DNA from: Cepaea nemoralis
Taxonomy: Eukaryota; Mollusca; Gastropoda; Stylommatophora; Helicidae
Length of the DNA stretch: 64,000 nt
Reading direction: 5' to 3'
Assembly (NCBI GenBank): GCA_014155875.1
Contig: JACEFZ010026854.1
Coordinates: forward strand, 367,001 to 431,000
The notes below the pieces were generated by a model. That model was not told where the DNA came from. It searched no databases and was given only the letters and a program-made list of their open reading frames with translations. Both the position numbers and the translations under genes were made by a program. This document shows, piece after piece, positions 1-12,778 of the stretch (within the stretch, counting starts at the first letter, position 1; every line of letters starts with the position of its first letter).

Positions 1-1240
1 ACGGCGGATTGATTCCAGTCAGTCTAAAACAGGCGGAGAAAACCAGACTCTGGACTGATCAGCGTCTAGAAATTTTGGTGACGTCACTCAAGCCCCGACT
101 TAAAACCAGTTGAGGTAAACAAGTAGAGTTAGTCGACCAAGATTTCTGAAGTTTTAAGGATCGGCGCAATATTCCGAGTTGTGTTTTAGAAAGAGACTAT
201 GGTGTCCAAGTGTTTATATTTATCGGCAGACATAGATCCAGTCTGTGATTGCATAGTCTCAATCTTCAACCGGAATAGGCATATGGTTCCACTTGAGTGT
301 GCGACGATATATTACGAAGAAGCAGTTTCAAAGTTATATACAATGATGGCTCACGGATGGAAGACAGAGGTTAGAGAGAGGCTGAGAGGCTTTTACACTG
401 GGCTCAGAACCTAGTTGGTCTGCAGAAATCTGGCTTCTGCTGAGCCGGACTTGATGAACATAAGTGTTGTTTTTCTTGAGTGATAAGCTTCATCACCGAA
501 GATTCATAACTCATATACCAAGGACACACACACACACACACACACACAGACACACACATACACACACACACATATATATATATATATCTAGAAACATTAA
601 TAGGTTGGTTTTTCTTAAGATGGGGAAAACCATTGATTGATGAACAGTAGATTTTCCCAAGTGACATTTAAGTTGATTGAAAGATTCTCTGATCAACAAA
701 CATTATTGAACAGAGTAACTTCACAGTGTTTGTTAGAGTGAAGACCAATATCGAACAGTGTCTATCTGATGACCAGCATCTTGTTATCGGAGAAAGTCGT
801 CACGTGGACGGAGAAACATCTTCTGGGTTAGGTTTTCTGTCCGGAATACCTGGTGCTGTTGTGTGCTCAGCACAGTGATGTAACAGACTTTGCTCCTGAT
901 TCACTGGTCTGATTCTACATACACATTAGAATATTCGACACACATTCTACACATTACACACACACCCTTCTCACACACATACTCTTTGTTTTAATAAATT
1001 AATTGTTGTATTTATTTGTTAAAGCTAGAGTTGTTGAGTATGTTGTGTTGGGGAAGAATGAGAGGGGGCATGATCCAGGGGTGAGTAAGAGTAAGAAAGA
1101 GGTGTCTACAGACTGAAGGAATTTTGTGGACGGATTCTGGTGGTTTCTCTAGGACAATAATATTGGGTTAATAAAATTTTGGGTGTTGATTCCCCTCACT
1201 CCAGGGACGACACTAAAGTAATAAAGGATTACTTACGACA
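1..1240 (+). mobile_element. Diverged LTR related to the Gmr1-like element at 11163-19284
   Basis: From about 780 to 1240 this stretch matches, in order, the last part of the LTRs at 11163-12714 and 17759-19284 read on their minus strand. Shared landmarks are an AATAAA-containing stretch near 990, the phrase gagttgttgagtatgttg at about 1030, and the end phrase ctccagggacgacact near 1200. It ends in GACA at 1240, like those LTRs. The first 700 bases show no clear match to them. A 71-codon open frame at 199-414 is not recognised. The left end lies at or beyond the window edge, so solo LTR versus remnant cannot be decided and no target duplication can be read. Confidence 0.6.
524..590. repeat. 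(CA)n then (TA)n microsatellite
   Basis: An ACACAC run with a few T interruptions passes into a TATATA run. It lies inside the diverged LTR and explains the cysteine/valine-rich open frames on the minus strand here. Confidence 0.95.
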
Positions 1241-1689
1241 CTCACCTTATGAGATCTAGAGATATAATGATTTCCACAATACATAATAATGCAGCCGACA
1301 GCCAGGGGAATGTTCCACATCAGCAGTTCATCTCTTTGAGAACAGGAAATCCAGAAGCAATCAAACGAGCAATGTCAATCTATCCAATAATAAAGGGAAA
1401 CAAAGGCCTGACAATTATGGGGACCAATAGTGGATTTGAAAACACCGGAAAAGACAACCCTAGACAGAATCAAGATAAACAGAAAGAAACTGAAAACACT
1501 TAACTCAGACTTTAATTTGATGTGAGACAGTGTCGCTTATTCAAGTCAAATCTGGCGAAAATTATTCTGAATGGGAAACAGATACAAACAAGATGCTCAA
1601 TTCGCCTAAACGTTAGCTAAGCATGAGGAGGCGAGTTCTCTTACGAGACGACCTATGAGAGAAGGTGTTTCACATCCATCACACAGAGA
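1241..1689 (+). other. Unassigned stretch with an 84-codon open frame
   Basis: An open frame at 1249-1503 encodes a polar, asparagine- and glutamine-rich peptide with no motif I recognise. It lies between an LTR end and a LINE reverse-transcriptase relic, so it may be internal or leader sequence of a decayed element. I would not call it a host gene. Confidence 0.3.
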
Positions 1690-2862
1690 GTTCGAGTTTC
1701 GGACAGAGATCGCATTCTCAACATGCGTTTAATAATAGAGAAGTGCAGAGAATTTAATGTAAACCAATTCTCATGTTTTGTGGATTATTCAAAGGCATTT
1801 GACTGTGTACAATATCAGAAACTTTGGGAAATCATGAGGAATATGGGCTTTCGATCACATGTAATACAACTCACATGAATGCTCTATCTAGACCAACAAG
1901 CAGCAGTTAGAATAGATTGCGAGACATCAGATTTGTTTGACATCAAGCAAGGAGTTCGTCAGTGATGTGTGCTGTCCCCCTATTTGTTTAACCTGTACGC
2001 CGAAAATATAATGAGAAATGTAAGAGATGATATAAACAGGGAGCTATATGATGCCCTAAATATGGGTGGTCTTGACATACCAGAGATTCGATATGCTGAT
2101 GATACAGTATTGCTATCCACATCACAGAATGGTATAGAAAACCTAATAGCCTAAACCCAATTGAACAGTGTAAATCGCAACTTACATCTTAACATAGCAA
2201 AAACAAAGATAATGCATACAGATAAACCTAACTACTATGGAGAAATAAATATATGTTAATGGGGAAATATTGGAAGTGGTGGAACAAATGTGAATATCTT
2301 GGATCATTAATTACCAACAAGGGTTACACAATGAAATAAACGACGACTATAAATTGATCTTCAAAGACTAAAACAACTGAATAAATTATGGAGTGGGACA
2401 GACATTACTACAAAACTTAGATGTTTACGAGCATGCATCTTTCCCATTGCAACATACGCCTGCGAGACCTGGACACTTACTAAACAAGCTGAACAGCGCA
2501 TAAATGCGTTTGAATATAAATGTTATAGACGACTTCTAAGAATATCTTGGGTAAAGAAAAGAACAAATGCATCCATACTTCAAGAGCTAAATATTGAAGA
2601 AGGTTGGCTATTAAAAACGATAAAACAAAGAAAATTGAAATATTTTGGTCCTTTGAAACGCCACGAAAGTTTGCAGAGAACAATAATGGAGGGGTATATG
2701 CCTGGGAAGAGGAAGAGGAAGGCCAAAGAGAAGATGGGTGCAGGATGTAGCGGATGATATCCTGATGGGTGTATCGGATGCGGGACATCTTGCTTATGAT
2801 CGAGAGGTTTTCCGGAAGGCTGTTTTGGGAACTAGGTTCTACAAAGGACATGCCACTAAATG
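1690..2862 (+). pseudogene. LINE reverse transcriptase relic (RTE/CR1-like style)
   Basis: One main frame, with several stops, spells a non-LTR reverse transcriptase. Visible parts are the palm motif FVDYSKAFDCV near 1775-1807, a GVRQ-CVLSP block near 1950-1980, the catalytic YADD motif in RYADDTVLL near 2089-2115, and a thumb and C-terminal part containing CETWTLTKQAEQ and RRLLRISWVKKR. The C-terminal frame ends around 2862. In-frame stops near 1878, 1963 and 2153 show that it is dead. The endonuclease that normally precedes this domain is absent on this strand. Family membership as a non-LTR reverse transcriptase is firm; the clade is not. Confidence 0.85.
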
Positions 2863-2867
2863 AACGA

Positions 2868-3720
2868 AGTGTGTAAATTCTCTTTGGTCTCAGTCTAACC
2901 CTTGCAACAACCAAAGAATGATCTGTATCACAGTCTGCACTCTGGTAACTTCGAGTTAATGATGTATGGTTCAGATGTTGTCTCCGTGTGATGATGAAGT
3001 CCAGCTGATGCCAATAGACGGATCGTGGATGTTTCCATGAGACCATATGCATCTCTTTTGTTTTAAAAAGGAGTTTGTAATTCATAGGTCATTTCTGGTG
3101 CAATGCTTCAGCAGCCTTTGCCCATATTCATTCATGCGAACGATGTTGTATTTCCAAGGCACACTGGCCATGGACTCCAGTCCTTGCCCACACGAGCATT
3201 GAAATCACCGAGCATATAAATGTAATCGGATTTTGGAAATGCCTTGATCACAAAGTCTAACTCCTCATAGAACAAATCCTTCACACCATCAGAGGAAACG
3301 AGTGTCGGTGCATAAACAGGGATAATGGTGGAAAAACCACAACCCGTTGCCAGGCGCAGGGATAATAGTCTTTCATTACCTCCAGCTGGAATATCTATCA
3401 TTCCAAGAATTCTTCACAGCAAAGCCCACACCATGTTGCCTTTCTCTGCCTGCCATCTACCCTTCCAAAATAAGTGTAATTGCTTTCCAGAGTGACCCTA
3501 CCTCAGCGAGGTGAGTCTCTGCAGTCCAGCAATATCAATGTTAAACGATTGAGTTCAGCATCAATCACAGCCGTTTATCTCACATGGCCCATATTTGTCA
3601 GGTCAGTGCAAACTACTGGACACATGGTTCTTACGTTCCAGGTTGCAAGCCGTAGCTTGAGGTTTCTATTCTTTTTTCGTTTTACTAGTGCCTGATGCAT
3701 TGGTTTTACAGCCTGTGATT
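2868..3720 (-). pseudogene. LINE apurinic-type endonuclease domain relic
   Basis: Reading the minus strand from 3720 downward gives LRLATWNVRTM (endonuclease start), then stops and frame changes, then a clean block at 3401-3132 with PVYAPT and YIYMLGDFNARVG, then WHQLDFIITRR and SADCDTDHSLVVARVRLR at about 3025-2880. These are the conserved blocks of exonuclease/endonuclease/phosphatase-fold LINE endonucleases, including the catalytic GDFNAR and the D-H-S of the last block. It abuts the 3' end of the plus-strand LINE at 2862, head to head. Frameshifts and stops in the N-terminal third make it non-functional. Confidence 0.85.
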
Positions 3721-4165
3721 CAGATGTTGTCCAAGCCCCACGCACCAATTGAAGCAGGCAGGCTGTGGTGGATCAACAAACAATTGAGGCGGCCGGTAGC
3801 TGATCAGTGACACCTGTAAGTGTCTCCCACCGTCAGAGGCAACCCGTGGCGCCCCATGCCTAAGCCAATTGACAAGGACTTATAACTCGTAACACTTATC
3901 TCTCGCTATGATTCCTAGACCGGTTAAGACCAGGGATAGAGTTGTTGCCACTCCATAGCACAAAGCCTGAACTAAAATATAGAGACCATGTGTTGCCCAT
4001 GAAGCATGATCCCTCTCTCGGCCTGCCTAGTTCACTCCAGAGGAAAGGTAACACCTATATATCTGGAACAAGACAAGTTGCAGAAACTGCCGGATCAGCA
4101 AAGCAATGCTCTAACCGTTTGCCTGTCGGAGCTTTGATCGTAGACCAGCTGCCAACCAAGGCTTA
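3721..4165 (-). repeat. Probable 5' untranslated part of the same LINE type
   Basis: This lies just upstream, on the minus strand, of the endonuclease relic. Bases about 4015-4120 resemble 38500-38590 in the same orientation, sharing ctcggcct, tcagaggaa, ggaacaag and tgcagac spacing. That suggests a shared LINE 5' leader. No open frame is recognised. Confidence 0.45.
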
Positions 4166-4517
4166 GGGCCTGGTCTGCCCTGCCATGACATTTTGTCTTT
4201 AGGTTGCATTTCCTCGCAATGATCTTTTCTGTCATTTCTGAGGCTTTGACTTTTGCCTAGACAGAATAAGAAAACATTAAATTTAAGTAAAGAAGAAGTA
4301 AATAGTCTATTGCACAATTTATGCCTGGCATATTATGCTGCATCTTAGCAGGTGCATCCTACAGAAAAAAAGTTCAACATATAATAAAGTAGTGTAATGT
4401 ATCTTTTCAACTAAAATACACAAAGCTTGTTGTTGTGTATGTTATATTATATTGTGTAATAAAACGATTTATTACACTGCTTTTATTTACATATTGATAA
4501 AACTACTGTAGTGACTC
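4166..4517. other. AT-rich stretch, nothing recognised
   Basis: No domain, repeat or RNA signal was recognised. The short open frames here have no known motif. Confidence 0.5.
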
Positions 4518-4575
4518 ATTTAATTCATATAAGTAGTCATATAAAATTCCGTTCCCGTTACCGACTATCTGTCTC

Positions 4576-4606
<31 letters not shown>

Positions 4607-4611
4607 GCCTG

Positions 4612-5136
<525 letters not shown>

Positions 5137-5755
5137 TAACATAAGAAAAGTTATTTCAAGGGGCATATCTTTTAATAACAATGCTGTTATTTTATATATA
5201 AATTGTTGCATTGTTTTCAAAGATGTATAAACTTTTTGTCTATAGTTATTTACAGGCATATGAGTTACAATAAATAATGATATACTCTTTACGGCATTTT
5301 CATAGTTTTCATAAAAGTAATGCATCTATTTAAATAGTGAAAATTTTCTAACTCATCTTTTTATTTTGCTTCAACAGCACATTCATTTTTTTAAAAACAC
5401 ATTTCACATTCTCATATGTATGGCGCGTTACACCCACGTTGGGTATTTATGATGACCGTTGTCAAAGAATTGCTTCAAAAGAGATGTTGAATGAAAGAAT
5501 GTATGAGATGAAATAGAGAAAAAGGGCAGAATGTAGGACGGGCCTGCGAAAGATTTTCGTTCGTTAAAAAAAAAAGTACTTTTTTGTGAGAGAAAATTAG
5601 TTGCATATCGTTTGCAGTCAACCCACCGCCCACCATTTATTGGCTGTTCGTGATATCTTGGTAAGTTTACTTTTGATGGATCTCTTCCAATCATATTTAC
5701 TACTATCAATCTATCTATTCTTCTATTCTATCTATATTTTTAACGGGAACGTGCC
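5137..5755. other. AT-rich stretch, nothing recognised
   Basis: No known domain. A 93-codon minus-strand frame at 5428-5709 has no motif I recognise and no sign of selection. Confidence 0.4.
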
Positions 5756-5759
5756 GAAC

Positions 5760-6200
<441 letters not shown>

Positions 6201-6545
6201 ATAGACAGATAGTCGGGAACGGGAGCTTATATGACTACTTATATGAATTAAATTAGATGCTCCCGGCCAGGGACTGGGTGAAGCCGGGCCGGGTCAGACA
6301 GACAGACAGACAGACAGACAGATAGACAGACAGACAGATAGTCGGGAACGGGAACGGGCGCTTTGATGACTACTTATATGAATTAAATGAGATGCTCCCC
6401 ACCAGGAGCTGGGCGAAGCCGGGCCGGGTCAGACAGACTGACAGACAGACAGACAAGCAGACAGACAGACAGACAGATAGATAAATAGTAGATAGATCCC
6501 CGCCAGGTCCTGGGCTAAGCCGGGCCGGGTCAGCTAGTGTGTGTG

Positions 6546-7437
6546 TATATATATGCGCAATAATGACCAATACCTAATTGCCCAGTAAGTGGGGCGGTGT
6601 AACGTTGCTAGAACAACTAAGGTAGAATAACATAACGTAGGCGTTAATCTAACATCTGGAGCCCGTTTTTGCATGTTGCACGATTATAAGACCACTACAA
6701 CCCCCGCCTGCATAATCCCGCGACACGTGTTTCAAAATGTGTATCTCTAAATCGATCGTTGACTGTACCTAACATTATTTTATCTGAGTTAATTAACCAC
6801 GACATGATCTGTCACCTGGCGGTGATGTTGCCAGTCTTTCAGATCATAAACAGACACCTAAAGTGTCTATCTAGATCTGTTATTGGACTGTTACCTAGAT
6901 TCTATTTCCAATGTTTACGACTTTGTGCATCAATTTCCGTAACCAAACACACGGGTTTGCCACTATGGTCGCATAGCGAGATTAATATATCCATGTACAT
7001 TATAAAACAGCGGGTGAAAACAATTATGATAAAACTTCACCACGGCACAAGCACGACAAGAGGATTCTGATCGTCAGAAGTAGTCTCCGTTACCGAAATG
7101 TTTCACCCCTTTACCTTCTGGGGGTGGTTCAACCAGGCTATGACTATGCATGTCTCTCTTCTGGCGTGCGTTCGTACCTTGTTTTGATATATTCGGGTCG
7201 TTTTCTCATTTATCTCACAAATTCGCATTGTACCTGCTCAAAAGCCACCCCTCCCACAAGGAGGAGAACATCTTAACCCTGGTGCTTCGACCCCTCACAT
7301 ATATTCTAGCATCTTCGGCCGTGAGAAGCCAGCATCATCGACGTCGTTCGGCTCTGTGATCTCTTCCACGTCGGCTGTTCGCTTTGAACGAGTTCCCGTT
7401 ATTGCCGCCAAATTTCATCGTCGCACCTTGTTCATGC
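6546..7437. other. Unassigned, no recognised gene
   Basis: Two open frames (6759-7070 and 7150-7359) have no recognisable motif. No repeat structure seen. Confidence 0.4.
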
Positions 7438-7662
7438 CGACTCTGTGGCAAAGGTGTTATGGAGGCAATTCTTAATCTCGCATACTGCGTTCGAAACACA
7501 ACTGCTGGCAATTTGACAGCAGACCGCCTTGCGTCATTTTCATAAAATGATATGAGTGCCGGTCGTTCAGAAAGCAATGGCAAACTACTGAACCTAATCT
7601 TGCCAAAATATCACAGTCAACAAATGATGGTGTTGATTGCGACGTTCCGAAACGGATGTGAA
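7438..7662 (+). mobile_element. SINE-A copy (tRNA-derived head)
   Basis: The head has a tRNA-like A-box region (about 7440) and a B-box-like gcgttcgaaac near 7487. The body phrase gccggtcgttcagaaagcaa at 7559, the aatggcaaactactgaac block and the tggtgttgattgcgacg block are shared with copies at 10.7, 30.4, 40.4, 52.3 and 57 kb. Confidence 0.75.
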
Positions 7663-8140
7663 AATTACTTTTCACCTCGCTCATGACTCACGGAGATGCA
7701 CTCCTGCTCGCCCCTGGGAAGCCAGCTTTTCCTCTGGGCTACTTGAATGTGGGTTTTGGCTGCCCAACACTACCCTTTGTCTGCTGCGGAGCGGCGTCCT
7801 CGCAAGACGTCTAGCAACAACATTAGCAACTTTGCTAGAAGTTGGACTTCAACAGACATTCCTTGATTTCTGTAACTGATACAATGTGGTGTTTCACACC
7901 ATTGCAGAGTTACAGTTGCACATGCACTGCACTCATTTCGAGGGTGGGTTCGGTGTCCACACGAGTTCCAGGTCTCATATGAAAGAGCTTAGCTTAGATG
8001 TTACACCATAGACATATTTCAATACTACGACTAACAGCAGGAAGTGAACCCTATTACTGAAGTGACAAGTCCCACTAAGATTCCGATTGTTTCAGAACCA
8101 GCACAGGGCCTTTTCGGCTGCCTCACCCAGTTGCGTGTGA
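7663..8140. other. Unassigned, possibly decayed LINE tail
   Basis: It follows, on the minus strand, the LINE C-terminal relic at 8150-8790 and may be its continuation. No clear motif was seen. Confidence 0.3.
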
Positions 8141-8149
8141 GCCTGAGTT

Positions 8150-8790
8150 TTCGCTTGTTCTTTAATGCCTAATTGCACTTTGTACACGGAGTGAAAGATT
8201 AGACCTCCTGAGGCTATTTCTGTTACGCAGTCTTGTGACTATGTCACCGTACTTTTCCATCTTGAACGTGTGCTGCTCCTCGATACTCTCTCTATTCATA
8301 TAGGACGGTCAGCTCAACCAGCGTTAACTGCGAGCCGACGAAAAGTGCAGTACAATATTTAGTCGCCTCTGAAACTGTTGGAACTCTGTCCGGTAACGAC
8401 CATGGCCTTTCAGGTCAATGGCCAGATCCCAGTCCCCCGAGTCATCGACGATGAACGGTAAATTTGAAGCAGTCTTGCTTGTCGCCACGCTTCTGCCCAG
8501 CTTTGACGATGTAAATCGACCTGGCACTAGCCACACTGTTCACCCACTTCCTTGCTACATCCATTATGGCTGCCAGCACAGTGAGCACTTACTTTATTGA
8601 GGCGCCATGTGAATCGACCTTGGCAAATGGGTAATTTGCATGCAGACATCACATGATTTATTGTCTTGTTCTTTTCCTTACAGAGGGGATATATCAAATT
8701 AGTGGAAGTACCCCACTTGACCAGGTTGGCAGCTGATGTTAGGACATTGTAATGTGATCTGGCGGCGAAGCTTAGGCACAGAGGTACCAT
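8150..8790 (-). pseudogene. LINE ORF2 C-terminal relic with zinc-ribbon-like block
   Basis: The minus strand from 8790 reads a frame with TSAANLVKWG, then YPLCKEKNKTINHVMSACK, then GRFTWRLNKV. This is the arrangement seen after the reverse transcriptase in many invertebrate LINEs: a start near SAANL, a C-x2-C-x(n)-H-x4-C finger, and RW-RHNQ-like residues. Here the first cysteine of the finger is replaced by tyrosine. Further down, in another frame, SQLTLVELTVLYE near 8330-8290 resembles the usual ELTVPWE block. Frameshifts and stops separate the pieces. It is dead, and the upstream reverse transcriptase is missing. Confidence 0.6.
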
Positions 8791-8799
8791 TTGCTAGAT

Positions 8800-9577
8800 A
8801 TAATTCAATGTCGTAAACTTCTGCATTACCCTTTCCACGGCAACCATTGGCCCTACTACCACTGTAGGGCAGACTTTAGTACTCTCTTTTCACTATCCCT
8901 TTCACCGATCTCCTGAACCATCATATCTCTGCGTTACCATGGTGTTGGCTTTGACCACAATTGAGCTCTGTCAAGGTTACCAAACTCCTGTCCATTCAAG
9001 TACGTGTGTCCAAACTTCCCTCAGTTTTAGTGACGCATAAGCAGATTTCACTGTGCTGTCAGTTGTCCATTTCCTTCTTGTTATTAACTCGGGTTGTGAG
9101 CTGATGACTATTTCAACTAGAGACTCGCGAAGCATCATCCAGACCCCGGTAGCGTATTAGCTAGACTCTTGCTGACCTGGAGGTCAGGCGTTACATCCGC
9201 AGCTGGGGGATTTCGAATTTTAAAAAATCCACCCGTTAAATAGGTACGAATAATGTCTTTAGAAGTAAATGTGGCCAACACAGTACTGGCCTCGTCAGCC
9301 ACAGAGTGCCGATTGGTATATATAAATAATGGTTTGGCCCTCTTTCACCGATGTACCTTAAGGCGTGAATCGCGTCCTTTACAGCTTTTAAGCTTATTAA
9401 ATGTCCGTTTTAATTTTCTTTGTCCCTGTTGCAAGTGTTCGACGTAGCTGCCTGTCTCTTGTGTACGCGGAAGTGTCTTATCTGATTCTCTTTACATAAG
9501 TAATTACTTATATTCGCATAACCCATGTAGTATCCGTTGTTTGCCGTATTTCCTGACAGCCTCCTGTTTTACTTATT
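8800..9577. other. Unassigned sequence
   Basis: No recognised coding or repeat signal. A weak tRNA-like stretch near 9150-9210 could be a decayed SINE head. Confidence 0.3.
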
Positions 9578-9779
9578 AAAGTAGATGTTTCTCGATTACA
9601 GGCGGCTAGCAATCTTAGTATCTTCACTTTAGTCTTTCCCTTTCTCTTGTACCTTACAGTTTATTCCTGTTTTCGAGTAAAGTAGATGTTTCTCGATTAA
9701 ACGCGGCAAGCAATCTTAGTATCTCCACTTTAGTCTTTCCCTTTCTCTTGTACCTTACAGTTTATTCTTGTTTTCCCCT
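9578..9779 (+). repeat. Tandem duplication, period 101 bp
   Basis: Two adjacent copies begin with aaagtagatgtttctcgatt at 9578 and at 9679. They differ at a handful of positions. No coding content. Confidence 0.93.
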
Positions 9780-10430
9780 GCGTTGGCTGTCTTTGAATTA
9801 CAGCATAGACCACACGCGTGCTATAAGTAGTAAGTGCACTCGGCTGACTGTGCCTGGGAGTTAGCTTTCCCTGTTAGCCGAGTCCCACGTCTTAGGGATA
9901 ACAGGATCATCTTAAGGATAACTCCGATCTCTGAGGTACTTATAATTTACTTCCTTAAGACATGGATACAAGGCGAAATAAAGACACAGAAAGAGTTATC
10001 CAGCTGGAGTAAAAGAGATGCTTCATGGCAATAGCAGTAGGACAAAGCAAAAAGGAGAAGTTAAGGACTAGAAATCACACGTTAAGTCCAACTGACAGGC
10101 GTAAGGAATTAAACCAGCCCGCTACGGTCAATAGAGAATGTTTAAGCGCGTTAAACCTCTCTTCCACGCTGTTTTCGTTATCATTGTATGTCCAACGAAT
10201 GTAGAGCATCCACTGCAGACACGATAACACGTGGTCTGCGTTCGTTCGTTTACACCATAACCGTACCGCTACTCTGTTATTCAGAACACTAAACATTGTT
10301 ATTTTAGAACATATTTACACAAGCTCCGAGTTCGTTCTTTTTGAAATTTTAGTTGTCCATGAAGTACTGTAAGCATGGACATTAGTTTTTTATAACTTTT
10401 GAGAATGACACTGTATTGCCAAAGCTGTGT
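9780..10430. other. Unassigned sequence
   Basis: Short open frames on both strands have no motif. Nothing further recognised. Confidence 0.3.
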
Positions 10431-10701
10431 TGCAATATAGAAGATATGGAAGTATTCAAGATTGGGGGAACGATACATCAATGACATTAGATATGCAGAT
10501 GATACAGTCTTGATTGCAGACAATGAATAGGACCTGCAACATTTAGTAGATGCGGTTGATGCACACAGTGAACAATTAGGGTTAGAATTGAATAGTAAGA
10601 AGACACAGATTCCCAGTCTTCATTGGAAAGAAGGAAATACCACAATGTGATATACGAGTAAATGGGCACATTCTTAAGCAATTGAATAGGTACAGTTATC
10701 T

Positions 10702-10960
10702 CGGCTCGGTGGCTAAAGTCTTGCGAACGCGGTTTGTGAGCCGGGTACCAGGCATTCGAAGCTCAGCTGCGACCGATTTGTGCAGCAGACCGTAACGCGT
10801 TGTGTTATAACGTGCTGGTATGGGAGCCGGTCGTTCAAAATGCAATGGCAAACTACTGAACGTAACACTTGCCTAGTACATCAACAGCAGCTGAAACATG
10901 CTGGTGTTGACTGCAACGTCCCGTGAGGGATACGCAAAAACAAAAACAAAAATTTTTAAA
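10702..10960 (+). mobile_element. SINE-A copy inserted in LINE-1
   Basis: A tRNA-like head (ggctcggtggctaaagtc) is followed by the SINE-A body and an A-rich tail (aaaaacaaaaacaaaa) near 10936. The flanks atctcgg (left) and atcacgg (right) are an imperfect target duplication in the LINE sequence, which in other copies reads atcttgg. Confidence 0.8.
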
Positions 10961-11157
10961 AAATCACGGAACAGTCATAACAATCTGATGGGAGATGCCT
11001 TGAAGAGATTATAACAAGAATTGCCATTGCGAAGGTAGCCTTTTGCAAGATGAAAAACATACTGACCAATAAACAGATATCAATTGAAATGAGAAAAAAA
11101 GCGTTTAAGTAATACATAAAAACTATACTTTTGAATGGATGTGAAGCGTGGACAATG

Positions 11158-11162
11158 AGCAG
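11158..11162. repeat. Target-site duplication AGCAG, left
   Basis: It matches 19285-19289. Removing the element with one copy restores the LINE-1 reading found in other copies (near 50995 and 61470). Confidence 0.95.
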
Positions 11163-12714
11163 TGTCGTGTCCTCCTTTACAGTGTCGTCCCTGGAGTGAA
11201 GAGAGCCGACACCCACATTATAATATTTTTTCCCTCTCACTATTCTGGAGAATCCACCAGCTTCCGTCTAACACACTCCATCAGCCTATGGACACCTTTT
11301 CCTATCACTCTCTCACTGTCGTACTATGCCCCCTTCTCATACTTCCCCAACGCAACATACTCAACAACTCTTGCTTCTAAAAATTAATAAAGATAATTTA
11401 TTAAAAGAAAAGTGTAACGTATATGAGACGTGTATGTGAAGAAAATGTGTGACGTGTTCTATAAAGTGTGTAGAATCGGACTCTCAGACCACAACCCAGT
11501 CAGCTGATCCCAGCAAGGATAGACCACAGCACGTTACGTCAGAACATGTACATCTCACCCCGTGCCGAAACCATCTTGCCGGATACTGCTTTGCCTCTGT
11601 AGACCTCTGGTAATCCAATTTCATGATCATCCGAAATAGACACCGGTGGTATTAACAGTTAATCATGGACCGGTTGCACCCTACACAATGTCCGTTCCTA
11701 TCGTTCCTTAAAAAAAACTGCACAAGTCCTTTGTAGTGTGTACACCGTCATTAATGTTAATTGTTAATGTGATTGATCCTCACTCGTGTCTATCTAGCCT
11801 CACGTATAATGTCTTGTGTTCTATTACACGAGATTATATAACACTAGGTAACTATTAGACTGTTCTCATTTAGTTACTACTGTCTGATGCTGTGTGGTGC
11901 ATCAGTACGCATCACTCTCTTTGGTGAATCAACTTCCTTCTATCTTTAGTTACGTTCTGTATGCAACTTTATTGATTGTTGAACTGGTGTTCTTCCGAAT
12001 GGGATTGGAGTTTTTCCCAAAAACTTGTTGAGTTTCCTTGGATCTGGTAGGGAACCTTAAATGGCACTACTGCAGTCCTATCAATCATATCTACATCTGC
12101 CATTATAGGCACGTGTAAAATTAAGTCACTAATTAACACACGGTAGATATTATTTCCACTAAGCACTGCAGTGCCCTGGCACTCCGACTAGAGCATTTTC
12201 AAGTCCCCCTAGTTGGTCCCAACTCGGGTTTATATGGCAAACTACCAAAGTTGGCCACGTGACGTTATCCTTTATGCCCCCACACAGGTGGCACATTGGC
12301 AGATCATCCCCTGTCAGGGATCCATCCTCCCTCGGGCTCCCTCCATGTTAGATCTGTCATCACTGGTTTAGATTTCTAAAACAAGCCAGCGAGTTCCTGT
12401 ATACCCCCAACAACAGTTGCCAATAACCCCGTCAATCTTCTCGATGTTCCGGAAACCCAGAATTGACATATGTACTGTTACTTCCGTGCTAAGTACTTCC
12501 GTTTTTCCTCTGATATGTTTATGACTTGTCAAAGTGATATATGATTCAGCGCACTCACTTCCTCCTCACTCACCACCAAATGTGTATATGGGCTGACCTG
12601 ATGTATCCCGTGCAGCTGTGTTTACTCTGTTAGTACGACTGTTGTGGCCTAGACAATATACGCCAAGCAAACGTCGGTATTATTATCTGGTTAACTCATG
12701 ACGAGCTCGTGACA
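11163..12714 (-). repeat. 3' LTR of the Gmr1-like element (1552 bp)
   Basis: The ends are TGTC and GACA. It matches 17759-19284 almost base for base. The only large difference is a 26-bp stretch near 12219-12244 that is absent from the other LTR. An AATAAA on the minus strand near 11380 is a candidate poly(A) signal. A 65-codon open frame (12166-11969) is present in both LTRs; its function is unknown, and its first codon is not ATG. Confidence 0.97.
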
Positions 12715-12728
12715 TAGGCCCCCTCTTA
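12715..12728 (-). promoter_or_regulatory. Polypurine tract of the Gmr1-like element
   Basis: On the minus strand the sequence reads AAGAGGGGGCCTA immediately before the LTR start TGTCAC. The related element at 20702-29107 has the same tract at 26633-26645. It should prime plus-strand DNA synthesis. Confidence 0.85.
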
Positions 12729-12778
12729 AGAGAGTAGTCCATCTCACTCTTCTCCACCATGAGTTTAATCCAGATGAT

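Larger units (their letters stand above)
10431..11162 (+). mobile_element. LINE-1 copy a, 5' part (split by SINE-A and an LTR element)
   Basis: The sequence encodes reverse-transcriptase text in broken frames: the catalytic IRYADDTVL near 10490-10515, then EQLGLEL near 10571, then a gap for the SINE-A at 10702-10960, then TRIAIAKVAFCKMKNIL near 11010-11060 and CEAWTMS at the end. It stops at the LTR at 11163 and resumes at 19285 without loss. It is 5'-truncated, with in-frame stops. Confidence 0.85.

Noticed and set aside
524..590. CRISPR-like short repeats
   Set aside because: Simple dinucleotide repeat without spacers; the genome is eukaryotic.
1249..1503. Small host gene
   Set aside because: Unrecognised peptide between an LTR end and a LINE relic; no supporting feature.
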